A stretch of DNA of 64,000 nt from Saccharothrix australiensis (GTDB taxonomy: Bacteria; Actinomycetota; Actinomycetes; Mycobacteriales; Pseudonocardiaceae), in the NCBI RefSeq assembly GCF_003634935.1, contig NZ_RBXO01000001.1, forward strand, positions 4,117,501-4,181,500, in the 5' to 3' direction. Shown piece by piece: positions 33,281-42,913 of this stretch. Under the pieces are notes generated by a model, which saw only the letters and a list, made by a program, of their open reading frames with translations, did no database searches and had not been told where the DNA came from. The translations under genes were made by a program, and so were the position numbers. Position 1 is the first letter of the stretch. Every line of letters starts with the position of its first letter.

Positions 33281-34824
33281 CTACCTTGCTCGTGGGCGGC
33301 CGCGTCCACTCACCGACCGCACCCGACGCCACGGCGATGGCGATCACCGACGGCACCGTGGTGTGGCTGGGCCGCGACGAGGTGGGCCGCGCCCTGCACC
33401 CGGACGCCGAGGTGGTGGACCTGGCCGGCGCGTGGGTCGCGCCCGCGTTCGTCGACGCGCACGTCCACGCCACCTCCGCGGGCCTGCTGCTCACCGGCCT
33501 GGACCTGACCGGCTGCCGCTCGCTGCCCGAACTGCTGGCCGCGGTGCGCGCCGCCGAGGGCCCGGTGGTGTGGGGCCACGGCTGGGACGAGACGCGCTGG
33601 CCGGAGAACCGCCCGCCGACCCGCGCCGAGCTGGACGAGGCCGCCGGGGGCGCGGCCGTGTACCTCTCGCGCGTCGACGTGCACTCGGCGCTGGCGTCCA
33701 CGGCGCTGGTCGACCGCGCGCCCGCCGCCCGCGCCGCCGACGGCTGGTCGCCCGACGGCCCGCTGTCCCGCGCCGCGCACCACCACGTGCGGGCCGCGGC
33801 CAAGGACGCCATCCCCGCGGCGCGCCGCCGCGCCGCCCAGGACGCCTTCCTGCGGCACGCCGCGTCGCGCGGCATCGCGTCGGTGCACGAGTGCGCCGGA
33901 CCGGACATCTCCAGCCGCGACGACCTGGCCGACCTGCTGTCGGCCGCGCACGGCCCCGAGGTCGTCGGCTACTGGGGCGGCACGGAACCGGTCGACCTGC
34001 CCGTGCGCGGCCTGGCCGGCGACCTGTTCGTGGACGGCGCGCTGGGCTCGCGCACGGCCGCGCTGCGCTCGCCCTACGCCGACGCCGACACCTCCGGCGC
34101 GCTGTACCTGACCGCGGGCGAGATCGCCGAGCACCTGGTGGCGTGCACCCGCGCCGGCCTCCAGGGCGGCTTCCACGTCATCGGCGACGCCGCGATGGCC
34201 GCCGTCGTCGAGGGCTTCGAGCGGGCCGCCGCCGTGGTCGGCGCGCCCGCGCTGGCCGCCCGCCGCCACCGCCTGGAGCACGTCGAGATGGTCGACGCCG
34301 AGCAGGCCGCGAAGCTGGGCGCGTGGGGCGTGGTCGCGTCCGTGCAGCCCCTGTTCGACCGCGAGTGGGGCGGGCCGTCGGGCATGTACGCCCAGCGCCT
34401 CGGCGTCGAGCGCGGCACGGCGCTCAACCCCTTCGCGCGGCTCGCGAGCGCCGGCCTGGTGCTCGCCTTCGGCTCGGACGCGCCGGTGACGGACGTCGAC
34501 CCCTGGGCGGCGATCCGCGCCGCCGTCCGCCACCGCACCGACGGGCACGGCATCTCACCGCGCGCCGCGTTCAACGCCCACACCCGCGGCGGTTGGCGCG
34601 CCGCCGGCGTCGACGACGGCGTCACCGGCACGTTGCAGCCGGGCGCGCCCGCCACCTACGCGGTGTGGGAGGTGGGCGAGCTGGAGGTCACCGCGCCCGA
34701 CTCGCGGGTGCAGCGCTGGTCCACCGACCCGCGCTCGGGCGTGCCGGGCCTGCCGTCGTTGGACGACACCCCGACGTGCCTGCGCACCGTGCTCCGCGGC
34801 CGGACGATCTACGAGAGGCAGTGA
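33277..34824 (+). CDS. Amidohydrolase (YtcJ-like) inserted in the lysine operon
   Basis: A 515-residue metal-dependent amidohydrolase of the Amidohydro_3/YtcJ group. Metal ligands are in FVDAHVHATSAG, FHVIGDAAM, RRHRLEHVEMV and the terminal FGSDAPVTDVDPW; a small beta-domain (TLLVGGRVHSP, HPDAEVVDLAGAWVAP) wraps the barrel. The GTG at 33277 overlaps the kdd stop (GTGA), and the kamD start follows at once. An amidohydrolase has no place in the known lysine route; it may hydrolyse an N-acyl or lactam side product, or feed the pathway from a modified lysine. That role is inference. Confidence 0.88.
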   Translation: MTTLLVGGRVHSPTAPDATAMAITDGTVVWLGRDEVGRALHPDAEVVDLAGAWVAPAFVDAHVHATSAGLLLTGLDLTGCRSLPELLAAVRAAEGPVVWGHGWDETRWPENRPPTRAELDEAAGGAAVYLSRVDVHSALASTALVDRAPAARAADGWSPDGPLSRAAHHHVRAAAKDAIPAARRRAAQDAFLRHAASRGIASVHECAGPDISSRDDLADLLSAAHGPEVVGYWGGTEPVDLPVRGLAGDLFVDGALGSRTAALRSPYADADTSGALYLTAGEIAEHLVACTRAGLQGGFHVIGDAAMAAVVEGFERAAAVVGAPALAARRHRLEHVEMVDAEQAAKLGAWGVVASVQPLFDREWGGPSGMYAQRLGVERGTALNPFARLASAGLVLAFGSDAPVTDVDPWAAIRAAVRHRTDGHGISPRAAFNAHTRGGWRAAGVDDGVTGTLQPGAPATYAVWEVGELEVTAPDSRVQRWSTDPRSGVPGLPSLDDTPTCLRTVLRGRTIYERQ

Positions 34825-34826
34825 CG

Positions 34827-36392
34827 ATGGCGTTGCTCGACCTGGACCCCGTGCTGGTCGCCACCGCGCGCCGGCTGGCCGCCGAGGCCGCCGAGCCCGT
34901 GGTGGCGCTCGCCAGGGCGCACACCACGGTGGCGGTCGAGCGCGCGACGCTGCGCCTGGCCGGCATCGCCGGCGCGGACACCACCCACCGCGCCGGCGAC
35001 GTGCCGTGGGTCAACCGGGTCGTCGACACCGTCCGCGAGCACTGCGGCCTGGCGCACGGCGCGGCGCTGCCGGTGTTCCACGCCCTGCTCGAACACGACC
35101 TGGCCTCGCTCACCGAGCTGGCCGAGGCCACCGCGGCCGGCCAGGTCCGCTACACCCTGCCCACCGGCCGCGACCGGACCCGCGCCGAGGCCGCCGCCCG
35201 CGCCGCCGTCGCCGACGGCATCCGCACCGTCGACCGGAACCGGGCCGAGCGCGACCGGCTGGTCGCCCGGCTCGGCGACCCGCCCCGCCGGCCCTGGATC
35301 TACCTCATCGTCGCCACCGGCGACATCGACGAGGACGTCGTGCAGGCCCGCAACGCCGCCCGCGCCGGCGCCGACGTCATCGCCGTCATCCGCTCCACCG
35401 GCCAGTCCCTGCTGGACTACGTGCCCGAGGGCGCCACGCACCACGGGTTCGCCGGCACCTACGCCACCCAGGAGAACTTCCGCATCATGCGGGCCGCGCT
35501 GGACGAGGTGTCCGAGGAGGTCGGCCGCTACGTGCGGCTGACCAACTACGCGTCGGGCCTGTGCATGCCGGAGATCGCGGTGCTGGCCGGGCTCCAGCGG
35601 CTGGACATGATGCTCAACGACTCCATGTACGGCATCCTGTTCCGCGACATCAACCCCGTGCGCACCTTCGTCGACCAGCGGTTCTCCCGGCAGGTGCACG
35701 CGCGCGCCGGCATCGTGATCAACACCGGCGAGGACAACTACCTCACCACCGACGACGCCGTCGACGCCGCGCACACCGTCACCGTGTCGCAGCTGCTCAA
35801 CGAGCGCTTCGCGCACGAGGCCGGGCTGCCCGACCACCTGCTGGGCCTCGGGCACGCGTTCGAGATCGACCCGGCGGTGCCCGAGTCGTTCCGGCTGGAG
35901 CTGGCGCACGCGCTGCTGGCCCGTGAGCTGTTCCCGGACGCGCCGCTGAAGTGGATGCCGCCGACCAAGCACATGACCGGCGACGTGTTCAAGGGCTACC
36001 TGCTCGACGGGTTCTTCAACCTGGCCGGCGTGCTGACCGGCCAGAGCATCCTGCTGGTCGGCATGATGACCGAGGCCGTGGCGACGCCGTTCCTGTCCGA
36101 CCGGGACCTCGCGCTGGCCAACGTCCGGTACGTGCTCGACGCGGCGGGCGGGCTGCGCGAGGACTTCCGGCCCGCGCCCGACGGCCTGATCGCCACCCGC
36201 GCCCGGCGGGTGCTGGGCGAGGCGGTCGACCTGCTCGCGCGGATCGTCGACCACGGCCTGCTGAGGGCCATCGCGGACGGCACGTTCGGGCTGATGCGCC
36301 GCCCCGCCGACGGCGGCAAGGGCGCCGACGGCGTGGTGGCCAAGGCCGACGGCTACCACAACCCGGCCTCGGACCTGCTGGAGGCGCGGTGA
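34827..36392 (+). CDS. kamD: Lysine 5,6-aminomutase alpha subunit
   Basis: A 521-residue large subunit of the B12- and PLP-dependent lysine (beta-lysine) 5,6-aminomutase, which moves the terminal amino group to give 3,5-diaminohexanoate. The TIM-barrel segments [60 protein letters not shown] and [20 protein letters not shown] are typical for KamD. The ATG at 34827 has GAGAGG at proper distance; GTG at 34821 overlaps the previous stop and is possible. The next gene is the beta subunit, overlapping by four bases. Confidence 0.93.
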   Translation: MALLDLDPVLVATARRLAAEAAEPVVALARAHTTVAVERATLRLAGIAGADTTHRAGDVPWVNRVVDTVREHCGLAHGAALPVFHALLEHDLASLTELAEATAAGQVRYTLPTGRDRTRAEAAARAAVADGIRTVDRNRAERDRLVARLGDPPRRPWIYLIVATGDIDEDVVQARNAARAGADVIAVIRSTGQSLLDYVPEGATHHGFAGTYATQENFRIMRAALDEVSEEVGRYVRLTNYASGLCMPEIAVLAGLQRLDMMLNDSMYGILFRDINPVRTFVDQRFSRQVHARAGIVINTGEDNYLTTDDAVDAAHTVTVSQLLNERFAHEAGLPDHLLGLGHAFEIDPAVPESFRLELAHALLARELFPDAPLKWMPPTKHMTGDVFKGYLLDGFFNLAGVLTGQSILLVGMMTEAVATPFLSDRDLALANVRYVLDAAGGLREDFRPAPDGLIATRARRVLGEAVDLLARIVDHGLLRAIADGTFGLMRRPADGGKGADGVVAKADGYHNPASDLLEAR

Positions 36393-37132
36393 AGCGGCAC
36401 GTCCGGCCCTACGGCGACACCACCGGCGACGGCATGGTGCAGACTTCGTTCACGCTGCCGGTGCCGGCCGGTCCCCGTGCCGACGGGGCGGCGCGGCAGC
36501 TGGCGAACAGGATGGGCATCGACCCGGCGATGGTCGTGCACTCCCACCCGATCGGCGAGGACTTCACGTTCTTCGTCGTCTACGGGTCGGTGCGGCACGT
36601 CGTGGACCTGGCCGAGGTGCGGGTCGTGGAGCGCGAGTACCCGCTGCTGTCGCCCGCGGAGGTGAACGCGGCGCTGAAGGAGTCGCTGCGCCGCAAGCTG
36701 GTCGTGGTCGGCGGGTGCATCGGGACCGACGCGCACACCGTCGGCATCGACGCGATCCTCAACGTCAAGGGTTTCGCGGGGGAGAAGGGCCTGGAGCACT
36801 ACCGCGAGCTGAAGGTGGTCAACCTCGGCGCGCAGGTGTCGGTGCCGGACCTGGTGCGCCGGGCCCGCGCCGAGCAGGCCGACGCGGTGCTGGTCTCGCA
36901 GGTCGTCACCCAGCGCGACGCGCACCTGCTCAACACGCGCGAGATGGCGGCGGCGTTCCGCGAGGCGATGGGGGAGCGGCGCCCGCTGCTGGTCGCGGGC
37001 GGCCCCCGGTTCGACCCGCTGATGGCGGGCGAGCTGGGCGTGGACCGCGTGTTCGGCCGGGGCACGACACCCGGCGAGGTGGCCAGCTACCTGGTGCACG
37101 CCGTACGGGCGAAGGGGGAAGGGGGAGCGTGA
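36389..37132 (+). CDS. kamE: Lysine 5,6-aminomutase beta subunit
   Basis: A 247-residue small subunit that carries the cobalamin and PLP sites. The N-terminal dimer part has [13 protein letters not shown]. The Rossmann B12 domain starts with [20 protein letters not shown], the DxHxxG motif whose His ligates cobalt. [20 protein letters not shown] follows the loop bearing the PLP-lysine in the family (KGFAGEKG region), and [19 protein letters not shown] is also conserved. GTG at 36389 overlaps kamD (GTGA), and its own end overlaps kal the same way, so subunit ratios are probably coupled in translation. Confidence 0.93.
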   Translation: MKRHVRPYGDTTGDGMVQTSFTLPVPAGPRADGAARQLANRMGIDPAMVVHSHPIGEDFTFFVVYGSVRHVVDLAEVRVVEREYPLLSPAEVNAALKESLRRKLVVVGGCIGTDAHTVGIDAILNVKGFAGEKGLEHYRELKVVNLGAQVSVPDLVRRARAEQADAVLVSQVVTQRDAHLLNTREMAAAFREAMGERRPLLVAGGPRFDPLMAGELGVDRVFGRGTTPGEVASYLVHAVRAKGEGGA

Positions 37133-37518
37133 CCGCGACCGAGGGACTGACCGTCACCCACCGCCGCTACGTGCCGCACGGGCACGCCCACTACGGCGGC
37201 GGCCTGGTGGACGGCGCGTACGGGCTGGGCCTGTTCGGCGACGTGGCGACGGAACTGCTCATCCGCACCGACGCCGACGAGGGCCTGTTCGCGGGCTACT
37301 CGTCGGTCGAGTTCGTGGCGCCGATCCGGGCCGGCGACGTGGTCGAGGCGACCGCGACCCTGGTGCGGGTCGGCAACCGGTCCCGCGAGATCGAGTTCGA
37401 GGCGCGGGTGGTGTGCCGCTCGGCGCCGGACCGCGGCCCGTCCGCGGCCGACGTGCTGGACCCACCGCTGGTCGTCACCCGCGCGCGGGGCACCGTCGTC
37501 GCACCCACCCGCCCCTGA
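37129..37518 (+). CDS. kal: 3-aminobutyryl-CoA ammonia lyase
   Basis: A 129-residue single hot-dog domain. In lysine degradation it removes ammonia from L-3-aminobutyryl-CoA to give crotonyl-CoA. The fold shows [20 protein letters not shown] (active-site helix), [20 protein letters not shown] and EIEFEARVV, matching Kal of fermentative bacteria. GTG 37129 overlaps kamE (GTGA), and GGGGGAG is directly upstream. It is the last gene of the operon. Kce, which should make the substrate from 3-keto-5-aminohexanoate and acetyl-CoA, is not in this window. Confidence 0.88.
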   Translation: MTATEGLTVTHRRYVPHGHAHYGGGLVDGAYGLGLFGDVATELLIRTDADEGLFAGYSSVEFVAPIRAGDVVEATATLVRVGNRSREIEFEARVVCRSAPDRGPSAADVLDPPLVVTRARGTVVAPTRP

Positions 37519-37940
37519 CCGGGTACGGGATCGACTGTTCAAGCCGACACCGGAGCCCACCGAGTCCTTCTGCGTGCTTCTGCGCCACGTCACCACAGCA
37601 GGGTGAGCACGGACTCGACGCGCCCGGAAGCCCAGCCGGCCTTGGACGGCCGTCGGGAACGCCACGCACCACGACCACCCCATCGATTGAGTACGAATCC
37701 GCCGTAACCGATCCCCCATCAGTTCGACTCGGAGCGGTACGCCACCGACTCGCATCCCCACCGCGCGAGGCCCGACAGACGGGGGATCTCGACCGCGTAT
37801 CGGGTCTCAACGACGGGGTGGTCCTGCTGCTTGGCGTCCCCGACGACCATCCAAGACCTGCGTACTCCTCTCGCCCCGCCGTCGTGCTCTCCCTGCTGTG
37901 GTCCCGTTGCTCCACAAGCGCGAAGAAGGAGAACGACGTG
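37519..37940. other. Spacer with lowered GC, no gene recognised
   Basis: About 420 bases after the lysine operon, with patches of clearly lower GC (around 37680-37720 and 37850-37935). Open frames here do not have the codon pattern of the neighbours. GATCCCCC at 37710 and GGGGGATC at 37781 could pair over a long loop. No function is assigned. Confidence 0.4.
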
Positions 37941-38123
37941 TCAGCCGGTGCGGACAGCATCGGCCCAGGTCCCGAACCCGCCCGGCACCGCGCCGCCCTG
38001 GCCCGGCACCGCGCCGGCCCGCGCCACGCCCGACGACAGCGACGCGGTCAGGAGCACCGCCGCCAGGACCGCACCGAGCCGTCGGCACCCGCCCGGCGCG
38101 ACCGGTCGTCCGATCTTCCCCAT
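37941..38123 (-). CDS. Small secreted peptide
   Basis: A 60-residue protein with a clear export signal: basic start MGKIGRPVAPGGCRRLG, hydrophobic core AVLAAVLLTASLSS, cleavage near GVARAG. The mature part is only about 25 residues, rich in Gly, Ala and Pro (VPGQGGAVPGGFGTWADAV). The ATG at 38123 has GGTGGAGG directly upstream. Expression is not proven: part of the mature region stems from a GGCACCGCGCC-type duplication. A secreted peptide or a decayed longer protein are both possible. Confidence 0.45.
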   Translation of the reverse strand: MGKIGRPVAPGGCRRLGAVLAAVLLTASLSSGVARAGAVPGQGGAVPGGFGTWADAVRTG

Positions 38124-38414
38124 CCTCCACCCCTCTTCCGGTACGGCTGTTCCTCCGGCTCGCGCGGAGTCCCGTGTGCCGTGGCCGGTGGTGCGCGGGT
38201 CCTCCTGTCGGGTCATCCGGGGACCGGCACGTCACCGAGGATGGTGGTTCCGCGCCGGCAGGGGAGCCGCCGTCTCGTTGAACGGGACAGGACGACGGGG
38301 GAGCGGCGGCCCCGTCCGGGAGGCGTCCGCGTGGCGGAGGCCCGGTCCGTTCGGCCGTCGCCCGCCCGGCGGTCGTGGTTCTGCCCGCCCGGGGTCTCTG
38401 CCAGTATCGACGGC

Positions 38415-38768
38415 GTGATCAGCCTCGATCCGGTTTCCTCGGTGCCGCCCTACGAGCAGGTGCGGTCCCAGCTCGCCCGCAAGATCACCGACCGGGAGCT
38501 GGCCGTGGGCACGCGACTGCCCACCGTCCGCGCGCTGGCCGCGGAGCTGGGCATCGCGGTCAACACGGTCGCCCGCGCCTACCGCGAGCTGGAGGAGGCG
38601 GGTCTCATCGAGACCCGCGGCAGAGCGGGGACCGTGGTCAGCGCGGCGGGGGAGCGCAGCCGGGAGCGGGTGCTGCGGGCTGCCCGCGCCTACGCGTCGA
38701 CGGCGCGGGAGCAGGGGCTGACGGCCGACGAGGCCCTGGAGATCGTGCGGGCCGCCCTCGCGGATTGA
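38415..38768 (+). CDS. GntR-family regulator, YtrA type
   Basis: A 117-residue regulator made of a winged helix-turn-helix and a very short tail, the YtrA-type layout. PPYEQVRSQLARKITDRELA opens the domain, TRLPTVRALAAELGIAVNTV is the recognition part and ELEEAGLIETRGRAGTVV the wing. The C-terminal helix (LTADEALEIVRAAL) is dimeric. YtrA-type regulators usually control ABC transporters, none of which is adjacent. The TetR gene begins 16 bases after its end. GTG 38415 has no ribosome site, and TATCGA lies four bases before it, so a leaderless start is possible. Confidence 0.85.
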   Translation: MISLDPVSSVPPYEQVRSQLARKITDRELAVGTRLPTVRALAAELGIAVNTVARAYRELEEAGLIETRGRAGTVVSAAGERSRERVLRAARAYASTAREQGLTADEALEIVRAALAD

Positions 38769-38784
38769 TCAGTAGTGTGGTCGG

Positions 38785-39537
38785 GTGGCGATCGAACACA
38801 GCGGCGGCGGTGACCCGGCACGCACCCTCGCGGTGCTCTGGCGCACCAACACGCCCACGGCGCGCAAGGACCTCGGGGTGGACCGCATCGTGGCGGCGGC
38901 GGTCGAGCTGGCCGACGTCGAGGGGCTGGGCGCGCTGTCCATGCGCCGCGTCGCGGACCGGCTCGGCGTCGGCACGATGTCGCTGTACACCTACGTGCCG
39001 GGCAAGGCCGAGCTGATCGACGTCATGGTGGACGCGGTGCAGGGCGAGACGGAGCGCCCGGCGGACGTGCCCGGCGGGTGGCGGGGCAGGCTGACGCAGA
39101 TCGCGCGGGAGAACTGGGCGTTGTGCCTGCGGCACCCGTGGCTGCTCCAGGTGGCGACCAACCGGGCGGTGCTGGGCCCGAACGTGGCCGCGAAGTACGA
39201 CTACGAGCTGTCCGCGCTCGACGGCATCGGCCTGACCGACGTCGAGATGGACTCGGTGCTGAACCTGGTGCTGGGCCACGTGCAGGCGTCGGCCCGCCTG
39301 GCGGTGGAGGCGGCGCGGATCGAGCAGCGCACCGGCCTGACCGACGAGCAGTGGTGGCAGGTCGCCGCGCCGTTCCTGGCCAAGGTGTTCGACCCGGAGC
39401 GGTTCCCGACGGCCGCGCGGGTGGGCGCGGCCGTCGGGGAGGAGCACGGTTCGGCCTACTCCGGCGAGCACGCGTTCACGTTCGGGCTGGAGCGCGTGCT
39501 GGACGGGGTCGAGGCCCTGGTCGCGTCGCGTCAGTAG
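38785..39537 (+). CDS. TetR/AcrR-family regulator
   Basis: A 250-residue regulator with the TetR C-terminal (TetR_C_1) ligand domain. Residues 30-75 contain the helix-turn-helix: RIVAAAVELADVEGLGALSM followed by VADRLGVGTMSLYTYVPGKA. The C-terminal part is helical with LGHVQASARLAVEAARIEQ. GTG 38785 is preceded by TAGTGT at a distance of six bases, fitting a leaderless transcript. The 3' end overlaps the convergent pspC-like gene by seven bases. The target genes and ligand are unknown; regulators of this branch mostly control drug exporters. Confidence 0.87.
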   Translation: MAIEHSGGGDPARTLAVLWRTNTPTARKDLGVDRIVAAAVELADVEGLGALSMRRVADRLGVGTMSLYTYVPGKAELIDVMVDAVQGETERPADVPGGWRGRLTQIARENWALCLRHPWLLQVATNRAVLGPNVAAKYDYELSALDGIGLTDVEMDSVLNLVLGHVQASARLAVEAARIEQRTGLTDEQWWQVAAPFLAKVFDPERFPTAARVGAAVGEEHGSAYSGEHAFTFGLERVLDGVEALVASRQ

Positions 39538-39716
39538 GACCGCTTGGGCATCATCACCCACAGCACGAGGTAGATGATGAACTGCGGGCCGGGGAGCAGG
39601 CACGACAGCGCGAACACCAGCCGGACGGTGTTCGGGCTCCAGCCGAACCGCTCGGCCAGTCCCGCGCACACGCCGGCGATCACTCGTCGGTTCCGGGGTC
39701 TGGTCAACGTGGTCAT
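39531..39716 (-). CDS. PspC-domain membrane protein
   Basis: A 61-residue protein almost entirely made of a PspC domain: TRPRNRRVIAGVCAGLAERF, then one or two membrane passes (LVFALSCLLPGPQFIIYLVL) and a basic tail MPKRSY. PspC proteins take part in envelope-stress response and may recruit partners to the membrane. The ATG at 39716 has TGGAGG just before it. It converges with, and overlaps by seven bases, the TetR gene. The 39717-40060 stretch upstream shows no gene. Confidence 0.85.
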   Translation of the reverse strand: MTTLTRPRNRRVIAGVCAGLAERFGWSPNTVRLVFALSCLLPGPQFIIYLVLWVMMPKRSY

Positions 39717-40048
39717 GCCTCCACCATCCGCCGATCGGGGGCGGTTCGCATCGGTGGCAACCCTGAACCGCACCCCGAGACCGGTGCCGGTGACCACGGG
39801 GTCCGGTGACACCCGTCTCCCGGCGCCCGGGTGCGGGTGGGGCGCGGATCACCGGCCATCGGGACCCCCGGTGCGCGGGCCCGGACGGTCAGAGGGCGAA
39901 GCGCTCATCGGCCCGGCACCCGGTGCGCGGTCCCGTCCGCTCATCGCCGGTGCCCCGCGGCCCGGCGCGGGCACGGGCGCGGTGCGCCACCGGCGGCGGC
40001 ACGCGCGCGGATCGCGGCGGTGGCTGTCGGGTGGTCGGCGGGCCCTCG

Positions 40049-40054
40049 TAGGCT
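40049..40054 (+). promoter_or_regulatory. -10 box of the lnt-ppm1 operon, leaderless
   Basis: TAGGCT ends six bases before the GTG at 40061, the spacing expected for a leaderless mRNA. This supports 40061 as the true start of lnt in the absence of a ribosome site. No convincing -35 is visible. Confidence 0.5.
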
Positions 40055-40060
40055 GATCGG

Positions 40061-41671
40061 GTGGTCGCTCCCCCTGTGGCGCCGGGTCAGCCCGTCGCCG
40101 ACACACCGCCCGCCCGCCGTCGCCGGGACGTGCGCGGCACGGTGCTCCGGATCGTGTTCGCCGCGGCCGGGGGAGGGCTGGTCCACCTCAGCTTCCCGCC
40201 GCGCACCGCGTGGTGGCTCGCGCCGCTCGGGTTCGCCGTCCTCGGCGTCCTGCTGCACGGCAGGCGGGCCCGCGCGGGCTTCGGGTGGGGCGTGGTGTGG
40301 GGCCTGGGGTTCATGGTGCCGCTGCTGCGCTGGACCGGCGAGTTCGTCGGGCTGATCGCCTGGCTGCCGCTGGCGCTGCTGTGCGCGGTGCTCATCGGCG
40401 TCGGCACGGCGCTGATGGCGCGCGTGTCGACGCTGCCGGGCGGTCCGGTGCTGATGGCGCTGCTGTGGGTGGCCGACGAGCTGCTGCGCGGTGTGTTCCC
40501 GTTCGGCGGGTTCCCGTGGGGCAGGATCGCGTTCGGCCAGCCGGAGGGCTGGTACCTGCCGCTGGCCTCGCTCGGCGGCGCGCCGCTGATCGGGTTCGCC
40601 GTGGCGCTGACCGGGTTCGGGCTGGCCCGCCTCGGTCGCGGCTGGCGGCGCGCGCTGCCGCTGGTGGTGCTGCCGCCCGTGCTGGGGCTGGCGGCGACGC
40701 CGCTGGTCGGCACCGCGCCCGACCGGGGCACGGCGGTGGTGGCCGCGATCCAGGGCAACGTGCCGCGCGCCGGGCTGGACTTCAACGCCCAGCGCCGCGC
40801 CGTGCTGGACAACCACGTGCGGCGCACGCTGGAGCTGGCCGAGGACGTCGAGCGGGGCCGCGCGGAGCGACCCGACCTGGTGATCTGGCCGGAGAACTCC
40901 TCCGACATCGACCCGTTCCGCAACCCCGACGCCGCCGCGCGGATCGACCAGGCCGTCGCGGCGATCGGCGCGCCCGTCGCGATCGGCGCGGTGGTGGTCG
41001 ACCGGTCGGACGGCCTGCCGCGCAACACCGTGGTGCTGTGGGAGCCGGGCGCGGGCCCCACCGACACCTACACCAAGCGGCAGCTCCAGCCGTTCGGCGA
41101 GACGATGCCCTACCGGTCGTTCTTCCGCCTGTTCAGCGCGGCCGTGGACCGGGCGGGGACGTTCCAGCCGGGCACGGACCCGGAGGGGTTCGCGATGGGG
41201 CCCGCGAAGGTGGCGGTCGACACGTGCTACGAGGTCGCGTTCGACGGCGTGGTGCGGGACTCGGTGCGCGCGGGCGCGGACATCATCGCCGTGCCGACCA
41301 ACAACGCCACCTTCGGCTACACCGAGATGACCTACCAGCAGCTGGCGATGTCGCGGGTGCGGGCCGTGGAGCACGGCAAGGCGGTGGTGGTGGCGGCCAC
41401 GAGCGGGGTCAGCGCGATCGTGCGGCCGGACGGCGCGGTCGTCGACCGGACCGGCCTGTTCACGCCGGACGCGCTGGTCGCGCGGCTGCCGCTGCGGGGG
41501 GAGGCTACGCTGGCCACCCGGCTCGGCGCATGGCCCGAGCGGGTGATGGCGGCGCTGGGCCTGCTGGGCGCGGCGCTGGGCCTGACGATGCAACGACGAG
41601 GATCGCGTCCGACCCCTGGTGCGGGGGCCGGCGAGGAGGAAACGGATGGCGGACCAGCAGGCGCAGCCTGA
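40061..41671 (+). CDS. lnt: Apolipoprotein N-acyltransferase
   Basis: A 536-residue membrane enzyme adding the third acyl chain to lipoproteins. About six N-terminal membrane helices (residues 25-215) carry [20 protein letters not shown]. The C-terminal nitrilase domain holds the catalytic triad Glu in VIWPENSSD, Lys in [11 protein letters not shown] and Cys in [10 protein letters not shown], with [20 protein letters not shown] typical for Lnt. It overlaps ppm1 by 26 bases. In mycobacteria the homologous parts are fused or adjacent as Ppm1; here they are two overlapping genes, supporting a physical link between the proteins. Confidence 0.92.
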   Translation: MVAPPVAPGQPVADTPPARRRRDVRGTVLRIVFAAAGGGLVHLSFPPRTAWWLAPLGFAVLGVLLHGRRARAGFGWGVVWGLGFMVPLLRWTGEFVGLIAWLPLALLCAVLIGVGTALMARVSTLPGGPVLMALLWVADELLRGVFPFGGFPWGRIAFGQPEGWYLPLASLGGAPLIGFAVALTGFGLARLGRGWRRALPLVVLPPVLGLAATPLVGTAPDRGTAVVAAIQGNVPRAGLDFNAQRRAVLDNHVRRTLELAEDVERGRAERPDLVIWPENSSDIDPFRNPDAAARIDQAVAAIGAPVAIGAVVVDRSDGLPRNTVVLWEPGAGPTDTYTKRQLQPFGETMPYRSFFRLFSAAVDRAGTFQPGTDPEGFAMGPAKVAVDTCYEVAFDGVVRDSVRAGADIIAVPTNNATFGYTEMTYQQLAMSRVRAVEHGKAVVVAATSGVSAIVRPDGAVVDRTGLFTPDALVARLPLRGEATLATRLGAWPERVMAALGLLGAALGLTMQRRGSRPTPGAGAGEEETDGGPAGAA

Positions 41672-42437
41672 CCGCGAACTCGGGCCGGTGCTGGTGGTGA
41701 TCCCGACCTACAACGAGCGGGACAACATCGGGAAGATCGTGAAGCGGCTGCACGCGGCCCTGCCGGCGGTGCACGCGCTCGTGGTCGACGACGGCAGCCC
41801 GGACGGGACGGGACGGCTGGCCGACGAGATGGCCGCCGCGGACGACCGCGTGCACGTGCTGCACCGCACCGAGAAGGCCGGGCTGGGCGCCGCGTACGTG
41901 GCGGGTTTCCGGTGGGCGCTCGACCGGGGCTACGAGGTCGTGGTGGAGATGGACGCGGACGGCTCGCACGCGCCGGAGGACCTGCCGCGCCTGCTCGACG
42001 CGCTGCGCGACGCGGACCTGGTGCTGGGCTCGCGGTACGTGCCGGGCGGCAGCACGGTGAACTGGCCGTGGCACCGGCAGCTGATCTCGCGGGGCGGGAA
42101 CGTGTTCTCGCAGGTCGCGCTGGGCACCAGCGTCAAGGACATCACCGGCGGGTTCCGGGCGTTCCGGGCCGAGGTGCTGCGGCGGCTGAAGCTGGACACG
42201 GTCGCCTCGCAGGGCTACTGCTTCCAGATCGACCTGGCGTGGCGGGCGATCGAGCTGGGCCACCGGGTCGTGGAGGTGCCGATCACGTTCACCGAGCGTG
42301 AGATCGGCGAGTCGAAGATGAGCGGCAACATCGTCCGGGAGGCGCTGCTGCGGGTCACGAAGTGGGGCCTGCGCCGCCGGTACACGCAGCTGCGCGGGCT
42401 GTTCGCGGCCAAGCCGCGCAGCGGCGCCCGGCGCTGA
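41646..42437 (+). CDS. ppm1: Polyprenol monophosphomannose synthase
   Basis: A 263-residue GT2 glycosyltransferase that makes polyprenol-phosphate-mannose from GDP-mannose, the sugar donor for glycolipids and protein O-mannosylation. It has [20 protein letters not shown], the metal-binding [15 protein letters not shown] (DxD), [18 protein letters not shown] and a [15 protein letters not shown] region, exactly as the catalytic half of mycobacterial Ppm1. No membrane helix is present; membrane attachment probably comes via Lnt. ATG 41646 lies inside the end of lnt with GAGGAGGA upstream, so the two are translationally coupled. Confidence 0.92.
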   Translation: MADQQAQPDRELGPVLVVIPTYNERDNIGKIVKRLHAALPAVHALVVDDGSPDGTGRLADEMAAADDRVHVLHRTEKAGLGAAYVAGFRWALDRGYEVVVEMDADGSHAPEDLPRLLDALRDADLVLGSRYVPGGSTVNWPWHRQLISRGGNVFSQVALGTSVKDITGGFRAFRAEVLRRLKLDTVASQGYCFQIDLAWRAIELGHRVVEVPITFTEREIGESKMSGNIVREALLRVTKWGLRRRYTQLRGLFAAKPRSGARR

Positions 42438-42451
42438 CGGCGCGGGACCGC

Positions 42452-42496
42452 ACGTGGCAGGGGCCCGCCGGTGCGTCCGGCGGGCCCCTGCCACGT
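42452..42496. terminator. Strong bidirectional terminator
   Basis: A perfect 20-base stem, ACGTGGCAGGGGCCCGCCGG, with a five-base loop (42472-42476) and its exact complement. It stands between the convergent ppm1 (ending 42437) and rbpA (ending 42511) and can terminate both. Confidence 0.88.
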
Positions 42497-42510
42497 CGCG
42501 CGGCCGCGCG

Positions 42511-42855
42511 TCAGGCGGTGCGGGTGCGGCGGCCCCTCAGCTCCTCCAGGCGCTCGTCGAGGAGTTCTTCCAGCTCGGGGATGGTGCGGCGCTCCAGGAG
42601 CATGTCCCAGTGCGTGCGCGGCGGCTTGATCTTCTTCGCCTCCGGCTCGGCGCCGTCGATGATCTTGGACTCCTGCCCGTGGAGTCGGCACTCCCAGGTG
42701 TGGGGGATCTCGGCGTCGTCGGAGAACGGAACCTCGAAGTCGTGGCCCTTGGGGCAGGCGTACCGCACCGACCGGCGCGGGGCGAGGTCGTGATTGCGGT
42801 CGGTCTCGTAGCTGACTGCTCCGAGCCGGCTACCCCGTAGAACGCGGTCGGCCAT
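42511..42855 (-). CDS. rbpA: RNA polymerase-binding protein RbpA
   Basis: A 114-residue actinobacterial RNA polymerase-binding protein that stabilises holoenzyme with the principal sigma factor and supports open-complex formation. All parts are present: the basic leader (MADRVLRGSRLGAVSYETD), the zinc-binding core with YACPKGHDFEVPF and HTWECRLHG, the basic linker KKIKPPRTHWDMLLERRT, and the C-terminal sigma-interacting helices IPELEELLDERLEELRG. ATG 42855 is preceded by GAAAGGA. Upstream is a sigma-R-type promoter, as known for rbpA in Streptomyces. It also marks the host as an actinobacterium. Confidence 0.97.
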   Translation of the reverse strand: MADRVLRGSRLGAVSYETDRNHDLAPRRSVRYACPKGHDFEVPFSDDAEIPHTWECRLHGQESKIIDGAEPEAKKIKPPRTHWDMLLERRTIPELEELLDERLEELRGRRTRTA

Positions 42856-42913
42856 GGCGGTGTCCTTTCGCTCGGCTCAGGGCCGGGGCCCAGGCGTGGT
42901 GCTCACCGAGTGC

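Noticed and set aside
37690-37760. tRNA-like GTTCGACTC stretch in the spacer after kal
   Set aside because: Arms do not pair into a cloverleaf and no acceptor stem is found.
37413-38414. N-terminal extension of the GntR protein
   Set aside because: The frame is open but Arg/Pro-rich; GntR proteins of this type begin at the winged helix as chosen.
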